The notes under the pieces: generated by a model
Told to the model about the DNA's origin: nothing
The model's input: the letters and a program-made list of their open reading frames with translations, nothing else
The model's database searches: none
From: a virus
DNA length: 24,989 nucleotides
Strand: one strand, 5' to 3'
Virus record (IMG/VR): IMGVR_UViG_3300032117_000971
Location: 1-24,989 of that record
Made by a program: the position numbers and the translations under genes
In this document: positions 1 through 6,981 of the stretch, piece by piece
Layout of the letters: each line of letters begins with the position of its first letter
How positions within the stretch are numbered: position 1 is the first letter of the stretch

Positions 1-116
1 TTGTTAGTTGACTCTTGTTTATCTTTAAAGTCAATTGTTGGACTAACATAGTTAGTTTCATCAGCAAATGCCGACAATGATACCACTGCTAATAATGCTA
101 CTAATAATTTACTCAT
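1..116 (-). CDS. Small exported protein, N-terminal part (3' end outside window)
   Basis: Reading the minus strand from the ATG at 116-114 gives 38 codons without a stop before the window edge. The N-terminus is a clear Sec signal peptide: Met-Ser-Lys, then about 12 hydrophobic residues (LLVALLAVVSLSAFA) and an AFA-D cleavage site near residue 17. The mature part starts DETNYVSPTIDFKDKQ and is polar. A good Shine-Dalgarno (AGGAG, 7 bases before the ATG) supports the start. It has its own promoter (151-179), nearly identical to that of the phosphoesterase gene at 1948. The mature protein should act in the periplasm or envelope. I do not recognise a family and the C-terminus is not in the window. 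Confidence 0.7.
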   Translation of the reverse strand, partial: MSKLLVALLAVVSLSAFADETNYVSPTIDFKDKQESTN

Positions 117-150
117 TTACTTCTCCTGTGGTTGGTTATATTAATATTTA

Positions 151-179
151 AGCATATTAATGTTACAGTTTTATTACAA
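151..179 (-). promoter_or_regulatory. Sigma-70-like promoter for the exported-protein gene
   Basis: On the minus strand there is a -35 TTGTAA (179-174), a 17-base spacer and a -10 TATGCT (156-151). The predicted start lies near 144, giving a leader of about 28 bases that carries the AGGAG site. The -35 and the bases after it (TTTGTAATAAAAC) and the -10 region (TATGCTTAAAT) recur with identical spacing at 1960-1988, which is the main support for function. Confidence 0.55.
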
Positions 180-192
180 AAATATAAAAAAA

Positions 193-1191
193 TTATTTTT
201 TGATTAAATTATCTTTAAAAATCTGCCAACAGTTATCCCAAGTCCACTTGAGGCTCGCTTGTTCAACTGTGGCACGATTTAATTTTAAACAGTTATCAAT
301 ATTGTTCTTTAGATTACTGCTCATATATCCAGTAATGCCATTTTCTAATATATCTTTGGGACCTGCTACATCGTATGCGGCTACAGGTGTTCCTACTGCT
401 AGACTTTCTATAATAACTACACCAAATGTATCAGTTATGCTAGGAAACACAAACACATCAGCTGATGCGTAATGTCGTGCTAGACTAATACCTGTACGAG
501 TTCCGATAAAGTGAACATCGGGGTAACGTTCTGTTAGATCTGCTAGATAAGGACCATCACCTACTACAATCTTAGTACCAGGGTAGTCCAAACTACAAAA
601 GGCATCTAAGTTTTTTTCTTTGCTAATACGACTAACACACAGCAACGTAGGTTTAGGATTATTTGAATCTTTACGTAGGCTACTTTTAAATATATCTCGG
701 TCAACTCCACGTGTCCAAGGAATAATATCTCCTGTAAATCCATGTGCTCGCAAATCATCCACCATGGTCTGTGTTGTGGTTAGCACACGACCGCTATGTT
801 TATGAAACCAGCGCACATACCAATAGGTTATTACTTTAGGAATTTTATAGAGCTCTTCAAGGAACTCTGGGAATTTTGTGTGATAGCTGGTGTTGTATCT
901 CCATCCTTTACGGTCAAGCCAACAGCGTGCTGCAAAGCCAATTGGACCTTCTGTAGCGATGTGTATATAGTCCGGATTGATCGCCTGGATTTTCTTACCA
1001 ATATGGCGCGGCCAGGAAATTTTAACTTGAGGATAACCAGGGCAATCACAATGAGGGAACTGCCCGGGATCAATATAAACAACATCAAAGCCGTCAGTGC
1101 CAGCAAGTATTTCAATATTTTTAAACGTGGTAACAACGCCATTTATTTGGTCTCTTAAGTTATCCGTGACAACCAAGATCTTTTTAGTCAT
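193..1191 (-). CDS. GT4-family glycosyltransferase (MgtA-like)
   Basis: A 332-residue retaining GT-B glycosyltransferase that should transfer a hexose, perhaps mannose, from a nucleotide sugar to a lipid or glycan at the cytoplasmic face of the inner membrane. Seen: ATEGPIGFAARCW at about 79-91 followed by YHTKFPEF (103-110), typical of the MgtA/GDP-mannose-dependent branch; RGVDRDIF (161-168); the donor-site segment VSRISKEKN (186-194); and the D/E-x7-E segment FPSITDTFGVVIIESLAVG near 249-267. I chose the ATG at 1191 over a Met 14 codons upstream because the protein then opens directly with the MTKKILVVTDN beta-strand and overlaps the phosphoesterase gene by only 8 bases. In bacteria this glycosyltransferase is often paired with a phosphoesterase like its neighbour. 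Donor and acceptor cannot be read from sequence. Confidence 0.85.
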   Translation of the reverse strand: MTKKILVVTDNLRDQINGVVTTFKNIEILAGTDGFDVVYIDPGQFPHCDCPGYPQVKISWPRHIGKKIQAINPDYIHIATEGPIGFAARCWLDRKGWRYNTSYHTKFPEFLEELYKIPKVITYWYVRWFHKHSGRVLTTTQTMVDDLRAHGFTGDIIPWTRGVDRDIFKSSLRKDSNNPKPTLLCVSRISKEKNLDAFCSLDYPGTKIVVGDGPYLADLTERYPDVHFIGTRTGISLARHYASADVFVFPSITDTFGVVIIESLAVGTPVAAYDVAGPKDILENGITGYMSSNLKNNIDNCLKLNRATVEQASLKWTWDNCWQIFKDNLIKK

Positions 1192-1948
1192 CGTGGCGTT
1201 TGTTCCAGTATACAATTTCCCAACGACCATCATAGTGTTCTACTAGAGCACTACAACTTTCTACCCAGTCACCGTCATTCATATAGGTAATACCATTGAT
1301 GTGTTTAATTTCAGGTGTATGGATATGCCCACAGATCACGCCATCATAACCACGTTTACGAACATAATCTGTGAGTGTAATTTCAAATTGAAAGACAAAG
1401 TCAAGAGCTTTCTTGACCTTATGTTTGAGATATTTACTAAGGCTCCAATAGCCAAAGCCCATTCTGTGTCTGATATAGTTATATTTGGTATTAACCCAAA
1501 GCACAAAGTCATAGGCCTTGTCACCTAAGAAACTTAACCACTTGGCCGCACGTGTTATACCATCAAACATATCGCCGTGTGTGATAAAATATAAGTCGCC
1601 ATCTATGCTACGATATTCTGCTTGGTTTACTATGGTAATGTTGCCTACGTCAAATGCTTGTATAACAAATGGGCGAAGGAATTCATCGTGGTTACCGGTG
1701 ACATAGGTAACATGTACACCATGCTTGGCCATACCAAGAATTCTACGAATAACATTGCTATGGCTTTGTTTCCAACGCCACTTATTTTGTTGAATTTTCC
1801 ATCCATCGATTATGTCTCCGATTAGAAATAAGTTTTCACAAGTATGATGTTTGAGGAAGTTGTTGAGTACATCTGCTTGACAGTCTTTAGTACCTAGGTG
1901 TACATCTGAAATACAGATGGTTTTGTATGCTGTGATATTTTTTGTCAT
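1184..1948 (-). CDS. LpxH-like calcineurin-type metallophosphoesterase
   Basis: A 254-residue member of the calcineurin-like phosphoesterases, close to the UDP-2,3-diacylglucosamine diphosphatase-like group. All metal-binding motifs are visible: SDVHLG (14-19), GDIIDGW (44-50), GNHDE (85-89), HGDMFD (124-129) and GHIH (207-210). The following NDGDWVESCSALVEH is a signature of the branch found beside GT4 glycosyltransferases in proteobacteria. It probably hydrolyses a phosphodiester or pyrophosphate in an envelope-lipid precursor; true LpxH activity is not established. It overlaps the glycosyltransferase start by 8 bases, so the two are co-translated. There is no Shine-Dalgarno before the ATG and the predicted transcript start is only about 5 bases upstream, suggesting a nearly leaderless message. 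Confidence 0.87.
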   Translation of the reverse strand: MTKNITAYKTICISDVHLGTKDCQADVLNNFLKHHTCENLFLIGDIIDGWKIQQNKWRWKQSHSNVIRRILGMAKHGVHVTYVTGNHDEFLRPFVIQAFDVGNITIVNQAEYRSIDGDLYFITHGDMFDGITRAAKWLSFLGDKAYDFVLWVNTKYNYIRHRMGFGYWSLSKYLKHKVKKALDFVFQFEITLTDYVRKRGYDGVICGHIHTPEIKHINGITYMNDGDWVESCSALVEHYDGRWEIVYWNKRHDD

Positions 1949-1959
1949 ACTATTATTTA

Positions 1960-1988
1960 AACATAATATGATTGCCGTTTTATTACAA
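1960..1988 (-). promoter_or_regulatory. Sigma-70-like promoter for the phosphoesterase-glycosyltransferase pair
   Basis: Minus strand: -35 TTGTAA (1988-1983), 17-base spacer, -10 TATGTT (1965-1960). It shares TTTGTAATAAAAC and a TATGYTTAAAT block with the promoter at 151-179 in the same register. The ATG lies 11 bases after the -10, implying a leader of only a few bases. Confidence 0.55.
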
Positions 1989-2051
1989 AGACTTAATTAA
2001 TTTATTTTTAACCAAAATAACCAATAATAATATTACCGTAATCTAGCAAGG

Positions 2052-2059
2052 TATAAATA
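2052..2059 (+). promoter_or_regulatory. T4-type late promoter (TATAAATA)
   Basis: An exact TATAAATA octamer, the consensus -10 element of T4 late promoters recognised by the phage sigma factor gp55. It lies 31 bases before the GTG start at 2091, in the 142-base gap between divergent transcription units. Only two exact copies of this octamer were noticed in the window, and both are in intergenic positions just upstream of genes in the correct direction. This implies that the 2091-3593 operon is expressed late. Confidence 0.7.
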
Positions 2060-2090
2060 TGACTATATAACTTATCGGAAGGTTTTCAAA

Positions 2091-3146
2091 GTGACAACTC
2101 GTGTATTGTTTATTCTAAAACGTAGGGAAGACTATAACCCTATCAAACATAGCCCTACTGGATTATCCACGGGGCTTTTTAATTCTGCTAGCTTTGTAGA
2201 CGACATGCTCAAAGATATGGGTATAGAATCTAATATGGAAGTTGCTATTGATAATAACTGTATTGATAGACTAGTTAACAAACACAAGCCCACACATGTT
2301 ATTATCGAAGCACTTTGGGTAGTTCCAAGTAAGTTTGCTGTGCTATGTAAACTACATCCTACGGTACGCTGGATTATTCGGTTACATAGCGAAATGCCTT
2401 TTATGGCAGGTGAAGGTATGGCCATGGATTGGTTGGGTGACTATGCTACATACAAGAATATAGACATCGGTGTTAACGCACCACGTATGTTAGATGAAGT
2501 TCAAACATATCTTAAAATAGCCAAAGGTTGGACTGATAGTCAGACCAAGCAACGTGTTTACTATATGCCTAACTTTTATCCGCAAGAGTATCAAACAAAG
2601 ACCTTAGACAAAAACAAACATTGGGTAGATGTGGCCTGCTTTGGTGCCGTTCGCCCATTAAAGAATCACATGCTACAAGCAGTAGCAGCGTTAAAATTTG
2701 CTCGTCATGTAGGTAAACAATTACGCTTTCATATCAATGTAGGACGTATTGAAATGAAAGGTGATCCTGCGCTGAACAATCTACGTGGTTTCTTTCAACA
2801 CTTAAGTGACAGCGGACATCAAATGATAGGGCACGAGTGGCGTCCTAGAGAAGGGTTCTTAGACCTATGTAAAGAAATGGACATTGGACTTCAATGTAAC
2901 TTTAGCGAAACATTCAATATTGTGTCAGCTGATTTGATTAGTCAAGGTGTACCTGTAGTAGGCAGTTACGAAATACCTTGGGCTACACGTTGGTTTAATG
3001 CTCGTCCGGCAGAAAGCAACGAAATTGCTGATACTATGATTAGTACTTACGATCATCCTGGCTTAAATGTATGGCTAAATCAACGTAATTTAACTAAATA
3101 TACTAATAAAACTAAGAAGATTTGGTACAAATTATTTAAGGATTAA
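2091..3146 (+). CDS. GT-B-like phage glycosyltransferase
   Basis: A 351-residue protein that looks like a divergent GT4-type glycosyltransferase. The N-terminal half has alternating beta-strands and helices (TRVLFILKRRED at 3-14; THVIIEALWVV at 68-78; RWIIRLHSE at 93-101). The C-terminal half has FGAVRPLKN (184-192), matching the donor-domain opening, and NFSETFNIVSADLISQGVPV (270-289), matching the E-x7-E region. Translation starts at a GTG preceded by GGAAGG about 9 bases upstream. It is the first gene of a plus-strand unit behind a late promoter and precedes two small paralogous genes. Late expression suggests that it modifies a virion glycan, capsid protein or the host surface late in infection, but the acceptor is unknown. 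It could also be a non-catalytic relative. Confidence 0.7.
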   Translation: MTTRVLFILKRREDYNPIKHSPTGLSTGLFNSASFVDDMLKDMGIESNMEVAIDNNCIDRLVNKHKPTHVIIEALWVVPSKFAVLCKLHPTVRWIIRLHSEMPFMAGEGMAMDWLGDYATYKNIDIGVNAPRMLDEVQTYLKIAKGWTDSQTKQRVYYMPNFYPQEYQTKTLDKNKHWVDVACFGAVRPLKNHMLQAVAALKFARHVGKQLRFHINVGRIEMKGDPALNNLRGFFQHLSDSGHQMIGHEWRPREGFLDLCKEMDIGLQCNFSETFNIVSADLISQGVPVVGSYEIPWATRWFNARPAESNEIADTMISTYDHPGLNVWLNQRNLTKYTNKTKKIWYKLFKD

Positions 3147-3150
3147 ACAA

Positions 3151-3381
3151 ATGAGCAAGCATCACGTTAAAACACATAAATGGATTAGAGGTAAGTTACA
3201 GGTAATTATCAATGAATTTGATGATTTAGACGCTGCTGTAACATTTGCTAATAATCAACAACGCAATCATGAAAGAACTAACTACGAAGTTGAAACAGAA
3301 CAAGTAGTTAAAGTATACGACAGCGAAAGCGGTGAACTAGTTACAAACATTGGTTACAGTCAATTGGATACATACGCATGA
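3151..3381 (+). CDS. Small conserved-looking phage protein, first of two tandem paralogues
   Basis: A 76-residue protein with no family I can name. It begins HHVKTHKWIRGKLQVIINEF, continues with a helix-like stretch rich in Asp, Ala and Asn, and has a strand-like segment VVKVYDSESGELVTN near 52-66. The end is TYA. The next gene has the same plan: His-rich start, KW-x-x-G-x-L, an acidic-aromatic stretch, a short DGEVIFNS-type strand and a TYA end. So the two arose by tandem duplication or belong to one family. It starts 4 bases after the glycosyltransferase stop (AAGGA lies about 10 bases upstream of the ATG) and overlaps the next gene by four bases. No signal peptide or membrane segment is visible. 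Confidence 0.7.
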   Translation: MSKHHVKTHKWIRGKLQVIINEFDDLDAAVTFANNQQRNHERTNYEVETEQVVKVYDSESGELVTNIGYSQLDTYA

Positions 3382-3593
3382 GTCAACATTCACATCACAA
3401 AGTAAAAATCAGCAAATGGGTAGATGGTGTTCTAAACACTATTGAAGAATTTTTTGAAAATTTTGATGATGCTGTATTGTTTATTAACGGCAATCAGCAT
3501 CATAACGCCAAAATACACAATAAAGATGGCGAAGTAATTTTTAATTCAAATAGTAGTATAGAAGATCCAAGCACTGTTGCAACTTACGCATAA
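3378..3593 (+). CDS. Small phage protein, second of two tandem paralogues
   Basis: A 71-residue protein starting at an ATG that overlaps the previous TGA (ATGA), so translation is probably coupled. It opens MSQHSHHKVKISKWVDGVLN and contains EEFFENFDDAVLFING and KDGEVIFNSNSS, which align by eye with the preceding gene; both end TYA. It is the last gene of the late plus-strand unit and is followed two bases later by a strong terminator stem. Function unknown; the tandem arrangement behind a late promoter would suit a small structural or decoration role, but nothing in the sequence shows that. Confidence 0.68.
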   Translation: MSQHSHHKVKISKWVDGVLNTIEEFFENFDDAVLFINGNQHHNAKIHNKDGEVIFNSNSSIEDPSTVATYA

Positions 3594-3594
3594 C

Positions 3595-3621
3595 AAAAAG
3601 CCCCAAATAAGGGGCTTTTTT
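3595..3621 (+). terminator. Rho-independent terminator of the plus-strand late unit
   Basis: A perfect 10-base-pair stem AAAAAGCCCC / GGGGCTTTTT with loop AAATAA, followed on the plus strand by a T run. It starts two bases after the stop at 3593. The A run on its 5' side means it could also work in the opposite direction. Confidence 0.88.
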
Positions 3622-3630
3622 ATTGACATT

Positions 3631-3655
3631 AAAAAGCCCACCGAAGTGGGCTTTT
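3631..3655 (-). terminator. Rho-independent terminator of the porin gene
   Basis: On the minus strand, AAAAGCCCAC, a TTCG tetraloop, GTGGGCTTTT and one further T form a perfect 10-base-pair stem with U-tract. It lies 25 bases after the porin stop. Together with the stem at 3595-3621 it forms a back-to-back terminator pair between convergent genes. Confidence 0.88.
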
Positions 3656-3679
3656 AAGTTTTGGAAAACTAAACTATTC

Positions 3680-4837
3680 TTAGAAGAATAAGATAGCACC
3701 AGCACTGATAGTGTTTGTGTACTCAACACCGTTGTTAGCACTTGCAGCACCAGTTTCTGTTTGGTGTGCGCGGCTATATTCAGCTACTAAGTTCAAACTC
3801 TTTGTAACAGGTTGATAAGCACCAACTGTCCATGCGCGATCTGTGAAGCTAGCACCATTGTATGTTGCGTTACTTTCGCCCCATGATGCGCCAACTTTAG
3901 TACCAATACCTGGAACTTTGTATGTTGCTTGTACATAACCACCGTTGTCGTTAGTTTTAACGCCACCGTTAGCAATGAAACCAATACTACCTAGACCGTT
4001 TAGGTTAGCGCCAGTTGGGTTAACACCTGACAAACCTTCACCGTTGTAGTAGTAACCTACTAGGTCAGCACCATAAGCTGATAATTTAGTACCAACATCA
4101 AAGCCTTGTGATGTATATGCTTGTGTTGCTGAAGTTGCAGCACGTTGTTGGTAGATACCACTTACCCATGAATGAGTAGCAATACCTGCTACCTTAAGGT
4201 CATATGTTACTTTACCTTGGTAACCAACTTGGCTGTCTGTTTGGTTAGTGTTAACGCCATTTAATGGCTCAACTAACGCTACAGTAGCTTGCGCACCAGC
4301 AAAGTTTGGTGTTGTGTAAGCAATTTGACCTAACCAATCAGCATAGATATAACCTGTACCAATATGGCCATAAGTTGCGTTACCACCTGTACCACCAGCG
4401 ATAGGACCAACGCCTAACAATGTCATATCATTTAAGATAGCATCTGAACCAAACACGCCTAAATCACGACCCATTTTAATTGAGCCCCATGATTTGTCGC
4501 CTGCTGTCATATATGCTTGACGAATGTTTAATGTGTTGTTACCACCTGCTGTGTTAGTACCTGAGCTTGTACCTGTGAAGAATGAGAATTGAACAGCGAT
4601 GTCCAAATCATTCTGACGAGTTTTTGCTCCAATACCAAGTTCAGCTGGAAGTAAACCAGTACCAATGCTGTTTGCAGCACCAGTAGCGTTTTTACCAGTT
4701 GTTGTAGTGTTTGTGTAGAAACTGTTAACGTTACCGCCAACGTCTACTGTCCAATCACCTGCTGGGATAGTGATGCCAGCATTTGCTTGAGTAGCAAATA
4801 AACCAGCCAATAATGTTGCTAATAGAAACTTCTTCAT
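3680..4837 (-). CDS. Gram-negative outer-membrane porin encoded by the phage
   Basis: A 385-residue beta-barrel protein. It has a 20-residue signal peptide (MKKFLLATLLAGLFATQANA, cleaved before GITIP), alternating amphipathic strands rich in Gly, Asn, Thr, Tyr and Ala throughout, and a C-terminal strand ending AGAILFF, the terminal-Phe signal recognised by the BAM complex. Strand segments such as WTVDVGGNVNSFY, SWGSIKMGRDLGVFG and YVQATYKVPGIGTKVGASW fit general-diffusion-type porins of beta/gammaproteobacteria. A ribosome site (AGGAG) lies 10 bases before the ATG. Two superimposed promoters (4888-4916), one of them a T4 late motif, sit about 60 bases upstream, and a terminator follows, so it is a self-contained late unit. 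The complete barrel argues for function: it may alter outer-membrane permeability, replace a host porin or exclude superinfecting phage. It has clear similarity in style to bacterial genes and was presumably acquired from a host. Confidence 0.92.
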   Translation of the reverse strand: MKKFLLATLLAGLFATQANAGITIPAGDWTVDVGGNVNSFYTNTTTTGKNATGAANSIGTGLLPAELGIGAKTRQNDLDIAVQFSFFTGTSSGTNTAGGNNTLNIRQAYMTAGDKSWGSIKMGRDLGVFGSDAILNDMTLLGVGPIAGGTGGNATYGHIGTGYIYADWLGQIAYTTPNFAGAQATVALVEPLNGVNTNQTDSQVGYQGKVTYDLKVAGIATHSWVSGIYQQRAATSATQAYTSQGFDVGTKLSAYGADLVGYYYNGEGLSGVNPTGANLNGLGSIGFIANGGVKTNDNGGYVQATYKVPGIGTKVGASWGESNATYNGASFTDRAWTVGAYQPVTKSLNLVAEYSRAHQTETGAASANNGVEYTNTISAGAILFF

Positions 4838-4870
4838 TACTTTAATTCTCCTTTATTTGGATTAACACCA

Positions 4871-4887
4871 GATAGTGTTATACTATC
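4871..4887 (-). promoter_or_regulatory. Palindrome in the porin leader
   Basis: GATAGT, a 5-base loop, then ACTATC: a perfect 6-base inverted repeat located in the untranslated leader between the predicted porin transcription start and the ATG. It could be an mRNA hairpin that affects stability or translation, or an operator. No more can be said from one copy. Confidence 0.4.
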
Positions 4888-4916
4888 AGTGTAAATTATT
4901 TATAATCGTTTGTCAA
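4888..4916 (-). promoter_or_regulatory. Overlapping sigma-70 and T4-late promoters for the porin gene
   Basis: On the minus strand a perfect -35 TTGACA (4916-4911) is followed after 17 bases by TACACT (4893-4888). Inside that spacer lies an exact late octamer TATAAATA (4904-4897). Host polymerase could therefore use the site early and gp55-type polymerase late. The late octamer has the stronger support because it is exact, intergenic and correctly oriented. Confidence 0.62.
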
Positions 4917-4921
4917 GAAAT

Positions 4922-4969
4922 TGTTGCCTTTTGACAACATTTTTGGTAAAATGTTGTATTTTCGCAACA
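4922..4969. repeat. 48-base nested inverted repeat between sahH stop and porin promoter
   Basis: TGTTGC (4922-4927) pairs with GCAACA (4964-4969), and inside this ACAACATTTT (4934-4943) pairs perfectly with AAAATGTTGT (4948-4957) around a TGGT loop; the two arms are separated by symmetrical 6-base gaps. It begins one base beyond the S-adenosylhomocysteinase stop codon. It lacks a terminator U-tract, so it may be an RNA 3'-end stabiliser, a weak attenuator or a protein-binding palindrome. Confidence 0.6.
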
Positions 4970-4970
4970 C

Positions 4971-6257
4971 TTAGTATCTATATGTTTCGGGTTTGTATGG
5001 GCCTTCAACAGTTACACCAATATAGTCTGCTTGCTTAGTTGTTAGTTCTGTTAATTCGGCGCCAATCTGTGCTAGATGTAGTTTAGCTACCTTTTCATCT
5101 AGATGTTTAGGTAGTAAGTACATTTTACCAACTTCATAGTTAGCATAGTTTGTGTACATTTCAACCTGTGCCATTACTTGGTTAGTAAAGCTATTTGACA
5201 TAACAAAACTAGGATGCCCTGTAGCACAGCCCAAGTTCACTAAGCGACCTTTAGCTAGAACAATAATCTTACGACCGCTAGGCATAGTGACATGATCCAC
5301 CTGTGGTTTAATTTCGTCCCACTCATAGTTAGCCAAGCTGGCAATTTGGATTTCGCTGTCAAAGTGACCGATGTTACATACAATAGCATTGTTCTTCATG
5401 GCCAACATATGATCATGTGTAATGATATCCACGTTACCCGTAGCTGTTACAAAAATGTCTGCTTTGTCTGCGGCATAGTCCATGGTAACAACTTTGTAAC
5501 CTTCCATTGCGGCTTGTAGGGCACAGATTGGATCAATTTCAGTTACCCAAACCTGCGCACCAAGTGCTTTAAGACTTGCGGCACTACCTTTACCCACATC
5601 ACCGTAACCTGCTACTACCGCTGTTTTACCAGCAATCATAACATCAGTGGCACGTTTGATCGAATCTACTAGACTTTCACGGCAACCGTACAAGTTATCA
5701 AACTTACTTTTAGTTACACTGTCATTAACGTTAATAGCACGTAGTTTAAAACTACCGTTGGCAATTGCTTCGTTAATTTTGTGAATACCTGTAGTTGTTT
5801 CTTCAGTAACGCCGTAGATACCGTCAAGTAGTTCTGGATAGTTAACGTGGATATACCAAGTTAGGTCATGTCCGTCATCCAACAACATATTAGGTACCCA
5901 CCCATCTGGACCTTTAACTGTTTGTTCTAAGCACCACCAGTACTCGTCCTCTGTTTCACCTTTCCAAGCAAATACAGGAATACCTTGATCAGCTAGTGCA
6001 GCCGCGGCATGATCTTGTGTACTAAAAATGTTACAAGAACTCCAACGTACATCTGCTCCTAGGTCAATCAGTGTCTGTACCAATACCGCAGTTTGAATAG
6101 TCATATGTAATGACCCTGTAATACGTGCGCCTTTAAGTGGTTGACTAGCACGTAGTTCTTCACGGATAGCCATTAGGCCTGGCATTTCCGTTTCGGCGAT
6201 TGCTATTTCTTTATGGCCCCACTCAGCAAGGCCAATGTCTTTTACTTTATAATCCAT
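4971..6257 (-). CDS. ahcY: S-adenosylhomocysteinase
   Basis: A full-length 428-residue NAD-dependent enzyme that splits S-adenosylhomocysteine into adenosine and homocysteine, relieving product inhibition of methyltransferases. Catalytic residues are visible: His51 in GSLHMT, Asp128 in LDDGHD, the TEETTTG segment (151-157), Lys183/Asp187 in [10 protein letters not shown], and the NAD-binding GYGDVGKG (217-224). The C-terminus PYKPETYRY is canonical. It lacks the roughly 40-residue insertion before TEETTTG that many proteobacterial enzymes carry; [10 protein letters not shown] runs straight into it, as in the shorter class. DDGHD replaces the more usual DDGGD. AGGAT lies about 6 bases before the ATG. 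It is downstream of the flavodoxin gene region and upstream of the porin. In a window with two methyltransferases and four radical SAM genes, SAM-cycle maintenance is the likely role. Confidence 0.96.
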   Translation of the reverse strand: MDYKVKDIGLAEWGHKEIAIAETEMPGLMAIREELRASQPLKGARITGSLHMTIQTAVLVQTLIDLGADVRWSSCNIFSTQDHAAAALADQGIPVFAWKGETEDEYWWCLEQTVKGPDGWVPNMLLDDGHDLTWYIHVNYPELLDGIYGVTEETTTGIHKINEAIANGSFKLRAINVNDSVTKSKFDNLYGCRESLVDSIKRATDVMIAGKTAVVAGYGDVGKGSAASLKALGAQVWVTEIDPICALQAAMEGYKVVTMDYAADKADIFVTATGNVDIITHDHMLAMKNNAIVCNIGHFDSEIQIASLANYEWDEIKPQVDHVTMPSGRKIIVLAKGRLVNLGCATGHPSFVMSNSFTNQVMAQVEMYTNYANYEVGKMYLLPKHLDEKVAKLHLAQIGAELTELTTKQADYIGVTVEGPYKPETYRY

Positions 6258-6294
6258 ATTTTATCCTAATGTTAATATTATATACTTACACAAA

Positions 6295-6981
6295 TTAAAC
6301 CACATGCTCAATTAAATATTTTTCTAAATTATCAATTAAATATTCTGAATTTGCTTCTTTTTTCGCATTTAAAACCGTATGCGCACCTATTGACCAAGTA
6401 AAGTACGGTTGCATGAATTCATAGCCAACTAGTTCAAATTGTACTTTCATATGACAGGTTAAATTTTCTTCTTTACCAAAATAACTTTCCATAAATTCTC
6501 TACTACCGCCAGTGGTCATTGACATCATCACTCTATGTCCTGTTAAGAATTTGTTGTGTTCTTGTTTGCCACCTTTAGTTTCTACATTGTTTAATGTAAA
6601 CAGTGCGTCATAGGCAAATATATTTTCAATGTATGCTTTAAGTAGTGACGGGTATGTCCACCACCATAACGGACATTGTATGTATAATAGATCAGCTTCT
6701 TTTAACTTTTCTATTTCCTGCTGAGCAAATTTAGGTAATAGATCTGCTTGATTAGCCAATAACCATTTATCAGTGAAGCTTCGTATTTTGCTAGCGATAC
6801 CGGGTAACCAAAAATCACGTTTAAAATTATTTTCTAATCCTCTAGGATCAAACTTAGATCTATATAAATCTAGAGTTTTAACATCATGTCCGTGAGATTT
6901 AAAACAAGCAATAGCACGATCAAACAATGCATGATTTAAACTTATTTTTGCTGGGTGAACCAGTATAGCATAAACTTTCAT
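6295..6981 (-). CDS. Flavodoxin-fold NAD(P)H dehydrogenase (quinone) family protein
   Basis: A 228-residue protein of the Flavodoxin_2 family (MdaB/KefF/NQO1-like). It opens with MKVYAILVHP, has CPLWWWTYPSLLKAYIENIF at 103-122, the typical FMN/FAD and substrate segment, and SMTTGGSREF near 154-163, which matches the flavin-ring loop. Such enzymes pass two electrons from NAD(P)H to quinones or other acceptors in the cytoplasm. Its ATG overlaps the stop of the upstream radical SAM gene by one base (TAATG), the end of a four-gene coupled series. It may therefore supply reducing power to the radical SAM enzyme or desaturase next to it; that is inference. Known members of the family differ widely in acceptor, so a specific substrate cannot be given. 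Confidence 0.85.
   Translation of the reverse strand: MKVYAILVHPAKISLNHALFDRAIACFKSHGHDVKTLDLYRSKFDPRGLENNFKRDFWLPGIASKIRSFTDKWLLANQADLLPKFAQQEIEKLKEADLLYIQCPLWWWTYPSLLKAYIENIFAYDALFTLNNVETKGGKQEHNKFLTGHRVMMSMTTGGSREFMESYFGKEENLTCHMKVQFELVGYEFMQPYFTWSIGAHTVLNAKKEANSEYLIDNLEKYLIEHVV

Noticed and set aside
200-1706. Plus-strand and alternative-frame open frames over the glycosyltransferase and phosphoesterase genes
   Set aside because: They are shadows of two genes with complete catalytic motifs and have no recognisable domains or starts.
6258-6294. S-adenosylhomocysteine riboswitch before ahcY
   Set aside because: The gap is only 37 bases of A+T-rich sequence and lacks the conserved GC-rich core of that riboswitch.
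6856-6870. TATAAATC on the plus strand
   Set aside because: It is one mismatch from the late octamer but lies inside the flavodoxin gene, antisense to it, with no gene in that direction nearby.
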